From positions 1 to 43,410 of the forward strand of contig JASJEC010000038.1 of NCBI GenBank assembly GCA_030064845.1: DNA of 43,410 nt. The letters run 5' to 3'. Position 1 is the first letter of the stretch. Each line of letters begins with the position of its first letter. Below the pieces are notes generated by a model. It saw nothing but the letters and a program-made list of their open reading frames with translations. It made no database searches and was not told where the DNA came from. Positions 16,956 through 25,644 of the stretch are shown here, piece after piece. The position numbers were made by a program, and so were the translations under genes. The stretch is from Kiloniellales bacterium (GTDB lineage: Bacteria > Pseudomonadota > Alphaproteobacteria > Kiloniellales > JAKSDN01).

Positions 16956-18590
16956 TCAGACGGAGAGCGCCATCCCGTCACGACCCGGATCGGCGCCGCC
17001 CCGCCAGGTCTGGCCGGCGACCTCGACGCCATGAACGCCGGCGAAGGCATAGCTCAGGTAGCTGCGCTGGATGGCGTAGCCCGCCGCCTCGAGCTCGTCG
17101 GTCACGAAGCGCGGAATCCGATTGCTGACGTCGATGGTGCGGCTGCGTGTCACCGCGATGCGCGGCGCGATGACCGCATCCGACATCGCCATGCCGAAGT
17201 CAAGCACGTTCGAGATGGCCTGGGCGATGGCCTGGGGGATGTAGGTCGCGCCGGGTGCGCCGAGAACGATGCGCAGCGCGCCATCGGGATCGAACACGAT
17301 GCTTGGCGACATCGAGCTGGTGTAGGACTTGCCCGGCGCGATCGAGGTCGCGTGGCCGGGCCGCGGATCGAAGATCCCCATGCAGCCGTTGAGGATGAAA
17401 CCGGTGCCCGGCGCGATCACGCCGGAGGGCGCGCCCAGCGTGTGGGTCATCGACACGGCGTTGCCGTGCTCGTCCAGGGCGCAGACCTGTGACGTTTCCG
17501 GCGGTTCGTCCAGCGATTCCAGTCGCTGCAGCGTCGCCTGCTCGCCGCCCTCGATACGGCGCGCATACGCGGCTGCCCGCTCGGCGCTGATGAGAAGATC
17601 GAGGGGAACGTCGACGTGGTCCGGGTCGCCGACGTGCGCCCGCTTGTCCTGGTAGGCATAGGCGATGGCCTCGGCGACGATGCGCAGGTGCTCGGGCCCG
17701 CCGTGGCGCAGGCCGCGGAGGTCGAACTGCTCCAGGATCTTCAGGGTTTCCAGCACCTGCACGCCGGAGCCGCCGGGCTGGTTCGTGGCGATCCTGTGGC
17801 CGCGGTAGGTTCCCTCGAGCGCGGCCTGGTGAATGACACGGTAGCCGGCCAAGTCCTCCAGCGTGATCAAGCCACCCTGGGCGCGCATGTCGTCGACGAT
17901 GCGTTTCCCGAGCTCGCCCCGATAGAGCGCGTCGGCGCCCGAGGCAGCGACCGCGCGCAGGGTGTCCGCGATATCCGGATTGCGGATGCGGGTGCCGGGC
18001 GGCTTCATGGTGCCGGGCACCCCGGGACGGTCGGCCGGGTCGAGATAGAGCGCGCGGCCCGTCTCAGTGAAGCCCAGAATCTCAGCGTTCGGCACGCGCC
18101 CCTGGGCCGCCTCGTCCTGGATCGCGTAGGCGTAGACGTGGGGGCGCACCATCCATCCCCGTTCCGCCTGATCGATCGCGGGCTCGCAGAGCTCGGCCCA
18201 GGGCAGGGCCCCGTGCGCCGAATGCATGGCCCAATAGCCGGCCAGATTGCCGGGGATCATCACCGCCTGGTGGCCGAGCGCGTTCTCGCGCCCGGCGAGC
18301 ACGAAGCCGAACCCGTCGCCGGTCTCGCCGACGATCCGGTCCGCCCACATGTCCGGGGTCGCTGACGCCGGTGCGGCGCCGAGAAAGTTGAGGTTCTCAA
18401 GCAGCCCGTGCCCGGGGACGCGCACGATGGCGGTGCCGACGCCGCCGAGTCCGGTCATGAGTGGATCGACGACGCCCTGGGTCAGCGCGCAGGCAACGGC
18501 GGCATCCACGGCATTGCCGCCGCGCATAAGCATGAGCGCCCCGGCTTCGACCGCTTCCGGCTGGGCGGCGCACACGATGCCGTGAGTCAT
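16956..18590 (-). CDS. Gamma-glutamyltransferase-family protein (second copy)
   Basis: The product is 544 residues with an ATG start and no strong ribosome site. Family features are RGGNAVDAAVACALTQG at the N-terminus, MTGLGGVGTAIV, NQPGGSGVQVLETL and APGTGFILNGCMG. The expected self-processing site reads PPETSQVCALDEHG. T366 can be the nucleophile, but the usual His two residues later is Gln, and the Ser of the TTHxS motif is Cys. Gln at this position occurs in some GGT-like proteins, so activity is possible but the substrate is uncertain. No signal peptide is visible. The sequence differs greatly from its convergent neighbour, so this is not a recent duplication. Confidence 0.85.
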   Translation of the reverse strand: MTHGIVCAAQPEAVEAGALMLMRGGNAVDAAVACALTQGVVDPLMTGLGGVGTAIVRVPGHGLLENLNFLGAAPASATPDMWADRIVGETGDGFGFVLAGRENALGHQAVMIPGNLAGYWAMHSAHGALPWAELCEPAIDQAERGWMVRPHVYAYAIQDEAAQGRVPNAEILGFTETGRALYLDPADRPGVPGTMKPPGTRIRNPDIADTLRAVAASGADALYRGELGKRIVDDMRAQGGLITLEDLAGYRVIHQAALEGTYRGHRIATNQPGGSGVQVLETLKILEQFDLRGLRHGGPEHLRIVAEAIAYAYQDKRAHVGDPDHVDVPLDLLISAERAAAYARRIEGGEQATLQRLESLDEPPETSQVCALDEHGNAVSMTHTLGAPSGVIAPGTGFILNGCMGIFDPRPGHATSIAPGKSYTSSMSPSIVFDPDGALRIVLGAPGATYIPQAIAQAISNVLDFGMAMSDAVIAPRIAVTRSRTIDVSNRIPRFVTDELEAAGYAIQRSYLSYAFAGVHGVEVAGQTWRGGADPGRDGMALSV

Positions 18591-19039
18591 GGTCTGGAGA
18601 ATCCCATTTGCGGTTGGGCGTGGCCGCCTCCCTGCACGGGATACTCGACACGCCCGAATAGGGTGTCAAGGCGCGGAAGGCCGTCGGTTTTTCCGACCCG
18701 GTGTGCCCTTGGTCGAAGGGTCACGGGATGACGAACAAATCTGGTGCCGTCATCAAGAACGTTCGGCGAATTAGGCATGTTATCTGAAGACAGACAGCAA
18801 GATTTCACCCTGACGTGCCCGCCACGGCAGTGGCACGTCCGCCTTGGCCCGAGATTCCGACCGCTGGGCTCGATAGGGCCGCTCTGGCCCCATAGACGGA
18901 CGTGCGCGGGATCGCAATCCCGAGAGCGGAGGTTCCTGTCTCCGGCTGGTACCCATTCACTGCCCTTGGGCGGAAACGCTAACGCTTGCACAAATTGATC
19001 TGTACCCTTTGACGGAGCGCTGAATCGAGGAAGGCAGCG
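18591..19039. other. Intergenic region with repeat copy 5
   Basis: The region separates the divergent GGT-family and GAP-like genes. It contains the repeat copy at 18833-18940 and a small GTCGG-TTTTT-CCGAC stem near 18690. No gene is seen. Confidence 0.55.
18833..18940. repeat. Dispersed ~105-bp intergenic repeat, copy 5
   Basis: It is nearly collinear with the copy at 13121 over its full length, with most differences being single substitutions. The similarity starts slightly upstream, at GTGCCCGCCACGGC (18815). Confidence 0.75.
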
Positions 19040-19741
19040 ATGGCAGAACTAGTGCTGGTGCTAACGCCGATTGCCTTGCTGGACAGCACCTCGATCATTC
19101 CTCTTTGCATTGTAGTCTTGGTAATTCTGCTCGGCGGTCCGAGCCCTCTGTTTCGAAGCACAGCCCTCCTCGCTGGCATTTTCGTGACCTACTTGGTCTG
19201 CGGGTTGTTGGTCCTGTTCGGCCTGCAGAGCGTGTTCGATGCGATCAACGCCTACGCCCTCAAGGTCTGGCAAGACCCCAATACCGAAGAGCTGATCTTT
19301 CAGATCCTGATTGGCTTCGTCCTTGTCGTCCTTGGCCTTCGCATTGCCCGAGCCCGCAGACAACAGACCGAGAAAGACGCTCCCACTGCGATGACGGCTA
19401 GCCAGGCCTTTCTCGCCGGCGCCGGGATGACCATTGTCGGTTTACCGGGTGCTGTGCCCTATCTCGCGGCCATCGACCTCATCCTCAGAAGTGATCAGAC
19501 GACCAGGCAGGAAGTCATGGCACTCGTCGTCTACAACATGGTTTTCGTTGCGCCACTCGCTGCCATCGTGGTCTTGAGACTAGTGCTCGGTGAGCGCAGC
19601 CAGCGCCTTCTAGACAGTATCAGGGGCTTTTTTGACCGATGGGGCCAGCGGCTCATCTTAAGCCTGATGCTTATGCTTGGAGCTCTGCTCGTTATGGATG
19701 GTGTCGGTTGGTTCCTTGGTACACCGCTGATCCCGGTTTGA
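19040..19741 (+). CDS. Multi-pass membrane protein, GAP/Sap-like
   Basis: The product is 233 residues; the ATG follows GAGGAAGGCAGCG. There are about six hydrophobic segments: ~3-32, 43-65, 87-107, 127-150, 165-185 and 205-230. The start (LVLVLTPIALLDSTSIIPLCIVVLVILLGGP) and the loop LFRSTALLAGIFVTYLVCGLLVLFG resemble the GAP (Sap, sulfolipid-addressing) branch of the LysE-type exporter superfamily. Such proteins are thought to move small molecules across the inner membrane, but the cargo here is unknown. The gene stands alone and is somewhat less GC-rich than the genes to its right. Confidence 0.65.
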   Translation: MAELVLVLTPIALLDSTSIIPLCIVVLVILLGGPSPLFRSTALLAGIFVTYLVCGLLVLFGLQSVFDAINAYALKVWQDPNTEELIFQILIGFVLVVLGLRIARARRQQTEKDAPTAMTASQAFLAGAGMTIVGLPGAVPYLAAIDLILRSDQTTRQEVMALVVYNMVFVAPLAAIVVLRLVLGERSQRLLDSIRGFFDRWGQRLILSLMLMLGALLVMDGVGWFLGTPLIPV

Positions 19742-20000
19742 AACTCCTCGGCACCCCTCCACCCTCTCTGGTCTGCCTTTGGTCAAACAGCGAACACCGA
19801 GCCCGCTCCAATTGACGTCGCTTTGGCTCCAGTGTCGGAACGCGGACCGCCGCGACCGGCAAACCCGAGGCCGCGCTGGGCCCTGGATGAGCCTTGGCAG
19901 GCCGTGCCGCTTGCCGTATTCAGGGTTTGGGCGTCGAGCGCGGAGTCTTGCGCGCGGCTGCCGGGAGATTCAGACCCAATAAAGGCTTCAGGGGGAAAGC

Positions 20001-20633
20001 ATGACCTCACTGGCAACGACGAAGGGGACCTTGGCGGGCGCGCTCTGGCCAGCGGGCGAGACGGCCGGCTGGCTGCGGAACGCGATTCTGGCGGTCGCCG
20101 GCAGCCTCTTCGTGGCGCTCTGCTCGCAGATCACCGTGCCACTCTGGCCGGTCCCGATCACCGGCCAGACCTTCGCCGTCCTGGTGATCGGCATGGCCTA
20201 CGGCTGGCGGCTCGGGTCCGCCACGCTGCTGCTCTATCTCGCCCAGGGCGCGCTCGGCCTGCCGGTCTTCGCCAAGTTTGCCGGCGGCGCCGCGGTTCTC
20301 ATGGGACCGACGGGCGGCTATCTCGTCGGCTTCGTCCTGGCGGCCGGGCTGGTCGGCTATCTCGCCGAGCGCGGCTGGGACCGCTCCGTCTTCGCCACCG
20401 CCGCCGCCATGCTGCTCGGCAATGTGCTGATCTACCTGCCCGGGCTCGCCTGGCTCGCCCTGTTCTACGCCGGGCCCGGCGCCCAGTTCGTCACCGCGAC
20501 CGGGGCGGAGAGCGCCGTCGGCGCGGCGGTCGCCGCCGGCGCGCTGCCCTTCCTACTCGGCGACGCCTTGAAGCTGGCGCTGGCCGCGGCAGCGCTGCCG
20601 CTGATCTGGCGAGGCGTCGCGCGCCGGGGCTAA
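20001..20633 (+). CDS. Biotin transporter BioY
   Basis: The product is 210 residues with GGGGGA a few bases before the ATG. It is an all-membrane S-component with six predicted helices. The BioY signature runs from the helix LFVALCSQITVPLWPVPITGQTFAVLVIG through LYLAQGALGLPVFA to GPTGGYLVGF, and a C-terminal LLGDALKLALAA helix follows. BioY binds biotin in the inner membrane, alone or with an ECF energising module. No bioMN or biotin synthesis genes are adjacent. I see no BioR-type operator (TTATCTATAA-like) in the 260 bases upstream, so regulation is unknown. Confidence 0.93.
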   Translation: MTSLATTKGTLAGALWPAGETAGWLRNAILAVAGSLFVALCSQITVPLWPVPITGQTFAVLVIGMAYGWRLGSATLLLYLAQGALGLPVFAKFAGGAAVLMGPTGGYLVGFVLAAGLVGYLAERGWDRSVFATAAAMLLGNVLIYLPGLAWLALFYAGPGAQFVTATGAESAVGAAVAAGALPFLLGDALKLALAAAALPLIWRGVARRG

Positions 20634-20680
20634 CCGGCCGCTAGCGGGCTGTTGAGAAAGTGCTCAGTCGGGACCATCAC

Positions 20681-20788
20681 CCTTCGACGAGAGTGCGGAG
20701 CACTCGCGCTACGCGCGGGTGAGGGCGAAGTGTTTCAAGCATTTGCCCTCATCCGCGCGCAGCGCCGGGCTTCGCCCCGTGTCGAAGG
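20681..20788. repeat. Long imperfect inverted repeat after bioY
   Basis: The left arm (20681-20726: CCTTCGACGAG...GCGCGGGTGAGGGC) and right arm (20745-20788: GCCCTCATCCGCGCGC...GTGTCGAAGG) are near reverse complements of about 45 bases around an 18-base loop. It lies between the convergent bioY and TRAP-protein genes. Elements with CCTTCGA ends and CCTCATCC blocks are common dispersed repeats in Alphaproteobacteria. It may also terminate transcription in both directions. Confidence 0.7.
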
Positions 20789-20813
20789 ATGACTGTGGTC
20801 AAGGACTCCGGGC

Positions 20814-21965
20814 TCAGCGCACGAATCTGAAGGGCAGGGTGCGGGCGTTGTAGAAGGCCTGCTCGGCGATCCGCGCCTGGCCGAGCGCCTTGGCGCGAAA
20901 GTCCAGGATCGAGTCCAGGACCTCCCCGCTGAGCGGGTCGGCCGCGGCGAGGTCTCTGATGACCTCGCCGGATAGCCCGCCGAGGCCGTTCAGGACCGGA
21001 TCGGGAAACTTCTTCAAGACGACGCCGTGTTCCGTGCGCAGTGTGCGCAGCGCGGCGGCGTTGCGCGCCGTGAACTCGTTGAGCACGTGCTGGTTGGTCA
21101 CCGCGTTGGCCGCGGCTACGATCGCTTGGAGCTCACTGTCGAGCGACTCCCAGGCCGCCATGTTGATGAAGTTGTCGAGCAGGGTCGCCGGCTCGTGCCA
21201 GCCGGGGTAGTAGTAGAGCTTGGCGCTCTTGTGCAGGCCGAAGGAGAGGTCGTTGTAGGGCCCGAACCACTCGGCCGCGTCGATCGCGCCGGAATGCAGC
21301 GCCGGAGGGATCTCGCCCGCGCGCAGGTCCAGCACCGTGCCGCCGGCCGCCTTGACCACCTCGCCGCCGAGCCGCGGGATGCGCATCTTGAGGCTCTTGA
21401 AGTCCTCCATGCTTCGGACTTCGCGGGTGAACCAGCCGCCGGCCTGCATGCCGGTGTTGCCCGAGGCGAAGAACTTGCAGCCCAGCTCCCGGTAGGCCTT
21501 CTCGGCCAGTTCCTGCCCGCCGCCGGCCTGCAGCCAGGCGTTCTGCTCCATGGCGGTCAGACCGAAGGGCAGCGAGGCGAGGAACTGCATGGCGGGCTGC
21601 TGCTTGGTCCAGTAGTAGGGGGCGCCGTGACCCATCTCCAGGTCGCCCCGGCTGACCGCGTCGAGGATCTCGAAGCCGGGCACGATCTCGCCGGCGCTGA
21701 AGACCTCAACGGTCAGGCGCCCGCCCGAGGCCCGCGCGATGAAATCCGCCAGCGTGGTCGCCCCCGTGCTGAGGCCGGGGAAGTTTTTTGGCCAGGTCAT
21801 GGCCACGCGCCACTTCAGCGCCCCCTGGGCGATGGCGGGGCGCGGAAAGCCGGCGCCGGAAAGGGCCGCGGCGGCCGCGGCGGTGACGCCGGCCTTTTTC
21901 AGAAAGGCGCGGCGGCGCGGCCGTTTGCGGGCCGCGTCCTGCCGGCCGGCAGGTCGGGAGTCCAT
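20814..21965 (-). CDS. TRAP transporter substrate-binding protein (TakP-like)
   Basis: The product is 383 residues from the ATG at 21965, which has AAGGAGAAG upstream; longer in-frame extensions lack this. It has a twin-arginine-like signal (RRRAFLKKAGVTAAAAAALSGAG, cleavage near AIAQ), then a DctP-fold periplasmic receptor. KMRIPRLGGEV holds the Arg that binds the ligand carboxylate, and GAIDAAEWFGPYNDL matches the 2-oxo-acid-binding TakP subgroup. Ligands are therefore likely 2-oxo or hydroxy carboxylates, by inference. No DctQ or DctM membrane subunits are in the window, so the receptor must use permeases encoded elsewhere. The gene is 177 bases downstream of bpt on the same strand. Confidence 0.9.
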   Translation of the reverse strand: MDSRPAGRQDAARKRPRRRAFLKKAGVTAAAAAALSGAGFPRPAIAQGALKWRVAMTWPKNFPGLSTGATTLADFIARASGGRLTVEVFSAGEIVPGFEILDAVSRGDLEMGHGAPYYWTKQQPAMQFLASLPFGLTAMEQNAWLQAGGGQELAEKAYRELGCKFFASGNTGMQAGGWFTREVRSMEDFKSLKMRIPRLGGEVVKAAGGTVLDLRAGEIPPALHSGAIDAAEWFGPYNDLSFGLHKSAKLYYYPGWHEPATLLDNFINMAAWESLDSELQAIVAAANAVTNQHVLNEFTARNAAALRTLRTEHGVVLKKFPDPVLNGLGGLSGEVIRDLAAADPLSGEVLDSILDFRAKALGQARIAEQAFYNARTLPFRFVR

Positions 21966-22142
21966 TGTGGCAGCTTCTCCTTGCTGGCTGTCCTTGTCCT
22001 CGGCGGTCAGCCGGTGCTTCCGGTCAGGAGCGAGACGGCGGCGGGGGGCAGAGAATATGGCGCTTGCTGCCGCCGCGCAAGCCGAGCCATGGCCGGACGC
22101 GGGGCACGGGCAGCGGCTTGATCGCACGCGAGGATGGCGAAA

Positions 22143-22904
22143 TCAGGGCGAGAGTCGGACCCAACCCTCGGGCCCAAGTCCTTGAATCGGCTGGAAACGG
22201 GTCTTGTAGTCCATCTTGCTCGAGCCGTCGATCCAGTAGCCGAGGTAGACGTGGGGCAGGCCCCGGCGGCGCGCTGCCTCGATCAGCCAGAGCACCATGT
22301 AGGTCCCCAGGCTGCGGCGCTCGAGTCCCGGCTCGAAGAAGCTGTAGACCGCGGAGGGGCCGTCCTCGAGCCAGTCGCTCAGGCAGGCGGCGACCAGCTG
22401 GCCGTTGGCCTCGCGGAACTCGGTGACCGTGGTCTCCAGATGGGTCTCGGCGACCATGGCCCGGTAGTCCTCGAAGGTCATGGTCGACATCTGTCCGTCC
22501 CGGTGCCGGGCCCGCAGGTAATTGCTGAACAGAGCGAACTGCTCGCGGGTCGGCGTCGGCGGCCGCTCCTGCCAGGAGAGACCCGCGTTGAGCCGCTGGA
22601 TCCGGCGCAGGGACGCGGTGGGACGGAAGGCCTCGGCCTCGACACGCACGGGGACGCAGGCGCTGCACCCGCTGCAGGCCGGGCGGTAGGCGAAGTTATG
22701 GCTGCGGCGGAAGCCGGCGCGCGAGAGCCGGCTATAGAGGCGCGCCCCGTCGTCGCCCTGGATCTGGGTCATGACCTTGCGCTCCAGCCGGCCGGGCAGA
22801 TAGGGGCAGGCGGTCTCCATCAGGACGTAGAACATGTGGAGCGGCGGCTTCGGCCACGGGCCCGAGCCCTTCTGATCGCTCCTCTTGTAAGCTCCGGAGG
22901 TCAT
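22143..22904 (-). CDS. Aspartate/glutamate leucyltransferase
   Basis: The product is 253 residues, full length for the family. It transfers Leu from Leu-tRNA to proteins beginning with Asp or Glu, marking them for the ClpS/ClpAP N-degron route in the cytoplasm. Family features are CPYLPGRLERKV near residue 33, the Cys cluster ACSGCSACVPVRV at ~75-87, MTFEDYRAMV, and the C-terminal YLGYWIDGSSKMDYKTRFQP. The ATG follows GAGAGACC. It lies nine bases after the alpha-E protein gene and is probably in the same transcript. Confidence 0.93.
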   Translation of the reverse strand: MTSGAYKRSDQKGSGPWPKPPLHMFYVLMETACPYLPGRLERKVMTQIQGDDGARLYSRLSRAGFRRSHNFAYRPACSGCSACVPVRVEAEAFRPTASLRRIQRLNAGLSWQERPPTPTREQFALFSNYLRARHRDGQMSTMTFEDYRAMVAETHLETTVTEFREANGQLVAACLSDWLEDGPSAVYSFFEPGLERRSLGTYMVLWLIEAARRRGLPHVYLGYWIDGSSKMDYKTRFQPIQGLGPEGWVRLSP

Positions 22905-22913
22905 CCCGGTCTC

Positions 22914-23903
22914 TCAAGCTTGCGGTTGTCCTGCGCCCTCGGCCACGGCGCCGGTCTCGGGCCGGAAGAAATCGTGCCTCAGGCTTTCGGTGACCTCGAT
23001 CAGCTTCAGCTGCGTTCGGTCGAGGTACTGATGCAAGCCCCGCGCGATCACGTCGGCGGCGCTGTCCGTCATAAGGGTCACGCAGAGTTCCCTCAAGACC
23101 TCTTGGGCCGTCTTTCCGGCCGAAAGTCCGTGGTCGCACCGCAGGTCGCTCAGCAGGCGGTCCATGCTGGTCACGCAGGCCAGGACCGAGCGGGGAAAGA
23201 CCGAATTGAACAGGAAGAAGCCGGCGACCGTTTCTGGGCTGAGGCCGCTCGGGTGGATCCGCCGGTAGGCGTGGTAGCCGGCCGCCGAGCGCAGCACGGC
23301 GTTCCACTGGCTGACGTCGGCGGGCGAACCCACGTCGGTCGAGTTCGGCAGCAGCAGGTGGTACTTCACGTCCAGCAACCGTGTCGTCTGGTCGGCCCGC
23401 TCCAGGGCCTGGCCGAGATGGTAGAACGACCAGCCGGCGTCGCGGTAGAGCGTGCCCTCGGCGACCCCGGTATGGGTCTGGCAGGACTCCTTGACGAAGC
23501 TGCAGAAGCGGGTCAGGCGCGGCTCGCTCAGGTCCTCCGGCTTCAGCGCCCTGAGGCGGTTGTAGAAGATGTTGACCTGGGTCCACATCTCGGTCGAGAT
23601 CAGCGGCCGCAGGGTGCGGGCGTTCTCCCGGGCCGCGCGCAGCGCGAAGACGATCGAGCCTGGGTTCTCCAGGTCGAGCGTGTAGAAGTAGATGACCTGC
23701 TGGGGCGTGACGGCCTCGTTGCGCTCGAGGTAGCGGGTCTCGTCGGCGTAGAGCTGGAGCACGGACTGCCAGTTCTGGGCGCCCCGGCTGTCCCGGCTGA
23801 AGGTCTCGTTGACGTCCAGGATGCGCGCCAGGTTCTCCGCCCGCTCCATGTAGCGGGCCATCCAGAACGCCGCTTCGGCGTAGCGTGACAGTAGGTTACT
23901 CAA
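22914..23903 (-). CDS. Alpha-E domain protein
   Basis: The product is 329 residues beginning with TTG. The start overlaps the last codons of the ATP-grasp gene (stop at 23896-23898), which implies translational coupling. It begins NLLSRYAEAAFWMARYMERAENLARILDVNE, the hallmark of the all-helical alpha-E family, and conserved helices run throughout (YHLGQALERADQTTRLLDVKYH, DRLLSDLRCDHGL). The family is routinely paired with a circularly permuted ATP-grasp enzyme, as here, and often with a transglutaminase-like protein. The pair is proposed to make or attach a peptide-like product, but the reaction is not established. No membrane segment is seen. Confidence 0.9.
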   Translation of the reverse strand: MSNLLSRYAEAAFWMARYMERAENLARILDVNETFSRDSRGAQNWQSVLQLYADETRYLERNEAVTPQQVIYFYTLDLENPGSIVFALRAARENARTLRPLISTEMWTQVNIFYNRLRALKPEDLSEPRLTRFCSFVKESCQTHTGVAEGTLYRDAGWSFYHLGQALERADQTTRLLDVKYHLLLPNSTDVGSPADVSQWNAVLRSAAGYHAYRRIHPSGLSPETVAGFFLFNSVFPRSVLACVTSMDRLLSDLRCDHGLSAGKTAQEVLRELCVTLMTDSAADVIARGLHQYLDRTQLKLIEVTESLRHDFFRPETGAVAEGAGQPQA

Positions 23904-25344
23904 GGACCCAGGTGTCCTTCGAACCGCCGCCCTGCGACGAGTTGACCACGATCGACCCCTTGGTGAGGGCGACCCGCGACAGCCCGCCCGGTAGAACCCA
24001 GGTGGATTTCCCGGTCACCGCGAAGGGCCGCAGGTCGACGTGGCGCGCCTCGATCCCCTCCTCGACCAGGGTCGGGCAGACCGAGAGCTGGACCATGGGC
24101 TGGCTGATGTAGTTGGCGGGATCCGCCTCGAGCTGTTCCCGGCAGGCCTGGAGCTGGCGCCGGCTGGCCCGCGGCCCGACCGTGATGCCGTAGCCGCCGG
24201 CCTCGCCGACCGGCTTGACCACGAGCTCCTCGAGATGCGCCAGGGTGTACTTGAGGCCCTCGGGCTCGCGGCAGATGTGGGTCTTCACGTTGGGCAGGAT
24301 CGGGTCCTCGTCCAGGTAGTAGCGGATGATCCGCGGCATGTAGGCGTAGACCGCCTTGTCGTCGGCCACGCCGGTGCCGATGGCGTTGGCCAGGGCGACC
24401 TGGCCCTTGCGGTAGGCCTCGAACAGGCCGGGGGTGCCCAGTACGCTGTCCGGATTGAAGGCCTTGGGGTCGAGGAAGTCGTCGTTGATCCGGCGGTAGA
24501 TCACGTGGACCGGCTCGAGACCGGCGATGGTCCGCATGTAGACTCCGTCGTCCTGCACCACCAGATCGCCGCCCTCGACCAGGGGCACGCCCATCTCCCG
24601 TGCCAGGAAGATGTGCTCGAAGTAGGCCGAGTTGTAGGTGCCGGGCGACAGCAGGACGACCTGGGGGTCGGTCACGCCGCCGGGCGCGATCTCGGCCAGG
24701 GCCTCGTGCAGCTTCTGCCCGTAGTTGGAGACCGGCCGGATCCCGATGTCGGCCATCAGGTCGGGGAAGGCGCGCTGCATCAGGTGCCGGTTCTCGACCA
24801 CGTAGCTGACGCCCGAGGGCGTGCGGCCGTTGTCTTCCAGGACCAGGAACTGTCCTTCGTGGTCGCGCACAAGGTCGGTGCCGTTGATGTGGACGTAGGT
24901 GCCGAAGGGCACGTCCAGGCCGGCCATCTCGGGGCGGTAGTTCTTGTTGGTCAGGACCAGCTCCGCGGGCACGACGCCGTCCTTCAGGACCTTCTGGTCG
25001 TTGTAGATGTCCGCCAGGAAGTGGTTGATCGCTGTCACCCGCTGGATCACGCCGCTCTCGATCCGGCGCCAATCCTCCGCCGAGATGACCCTCGGGATCA
25101 CGTCGAACGGCAGGATGCGGTCGATCGCGTCCTTCTGGGAATAGACCGTGAAGGTGATGCCGAAGTTGAACAGCTCCAGCTCGGCGTCCTTGGCCCGGCC
25201 GCGCAACTCCTCGAGGCCGAGGCGCCCGAGCCGCCGCCAGATCTCGGCGGCTTGCGGGCCAGGCTCGCCCGTCCCCAGCATCTCGCAGTGGAACCCGCCG
25301 GGGTTGTATCCGGACAGGATGCTGCCGGCTGCCGCTTCCGTCAT
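23896..25344 (-). CDS. Circularly permuted ATP-grasp protein
   Basis: The product is 482 residues; the ATG follows AAGGAG. It matches the circularly permuted ATP-grasp type 2 family: FDVIPRVISAEDWRRIESGVIQRVTAINHFLADIY, LVLEDNGRTPSGVSYVVENR, VIYRRINDDFLDP, LEELVVKPVGEAGGYGI and GSIVVNSSQGGGSKDTWVL. ATP-grasp enzymes join a carboxylate to an amine using ATP, and this permuted type is a predicted peptide-forming ligase of unknown product. It is the first gene of a three-gene minus-strand unit with the alpha-E gene (overlapping) and bpt. The transglutaminase-like gene usually found beside this pair is not in the window. Confidence 0.92.
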   Translation of the reverse strand: MTEAAAGSILSGYNPGGFHCEMLGTGEPGPQAAEIWRRLGRLGLEELRGRAKDAELELFNFGITFTVYSQKDAIDRILPFDVIPRVISAEDWRRIESGVIQRVTAINHFLADIYNDQKVLKDGVVPAELVLTNKNYRPEMAGLDVPFGTYVHINGTDLVRDHEGQFLVLEDNGRTPSGVSYVVENRHLMQRAFPDLMADIGIRPVSNYGQKLHEALAEIAPGGVTDPQVVLLSPGTYNSAYFEHIFLAREMGVPLVEGGDLVVQDDGVYMRTIAGLEPVHVIYRRINDDFLDPKAFNPDSVLGTPGLFEAYRKGQVALANAIGTGVADDKAVYAYMPRIIRYYLDEDPILPNVKTHICREPEGLKYTLAHLEELVVKPVGEAGGYGITVGPRASRRQLQACREQLEADPANYISQPMVQLSVCPTLVEEGIEARHVDLRPFAVTGKSTWVLPGGLSRVALTKGSIVVNSSQGGGSKDTWVLE

Positions 25345-25644
25345 GGGCCGCTCCTTGTCACCAAACTGAAGTATCGCAAGGAAGAGGGGCGGATGGCCAG
25401 CATATCGGGTGCCCTAATGAAATACTTCTGATCGGAAGTCCACATCCCGCTCGCGGTTTCGGTGGAAAGCGCCGTCGTCCTCGCCCCGGCTTACCACAGG
25501 TCGCTCTCTTGCGAGTAGAGGCTCTATCTGCTTCAGCGCGTTTTGGTGCTAGCATCGGGACGCCTGTTTCCGGCAGGAAGCGGCCCACAACGGGCGCCTG
25601 AGAACGCGCGGTCGCGCAAGCGTTTCAATCATTGGGAGGAAGTC
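25345..25644. other. Divergent promoter region, ATP-grasp operon / cyclase-family gene
   Basis: These 300 bases hold promoters for both directions. A short inverted repeat, CTGAAGTAT (about 25366) and AAATACTTCTG (about 25421), surrounds 45 bases close to the ATP-grasp gene start. No gene is seen. Confidence 0.4.

Noticed and set aside
22134..23888. 584-codon plus-strand open frame opposite bpt and the alpha-E gene
   Set aside because: Spans two real genes on the other strand and has repetitive antisense-type composition.
24040..25431. 463-codon plus-strand open frame opposite the ATP-grasp gene
   Set aside because: Antisense shadow with Val/Asp/Gly-rich sequence and no family features.
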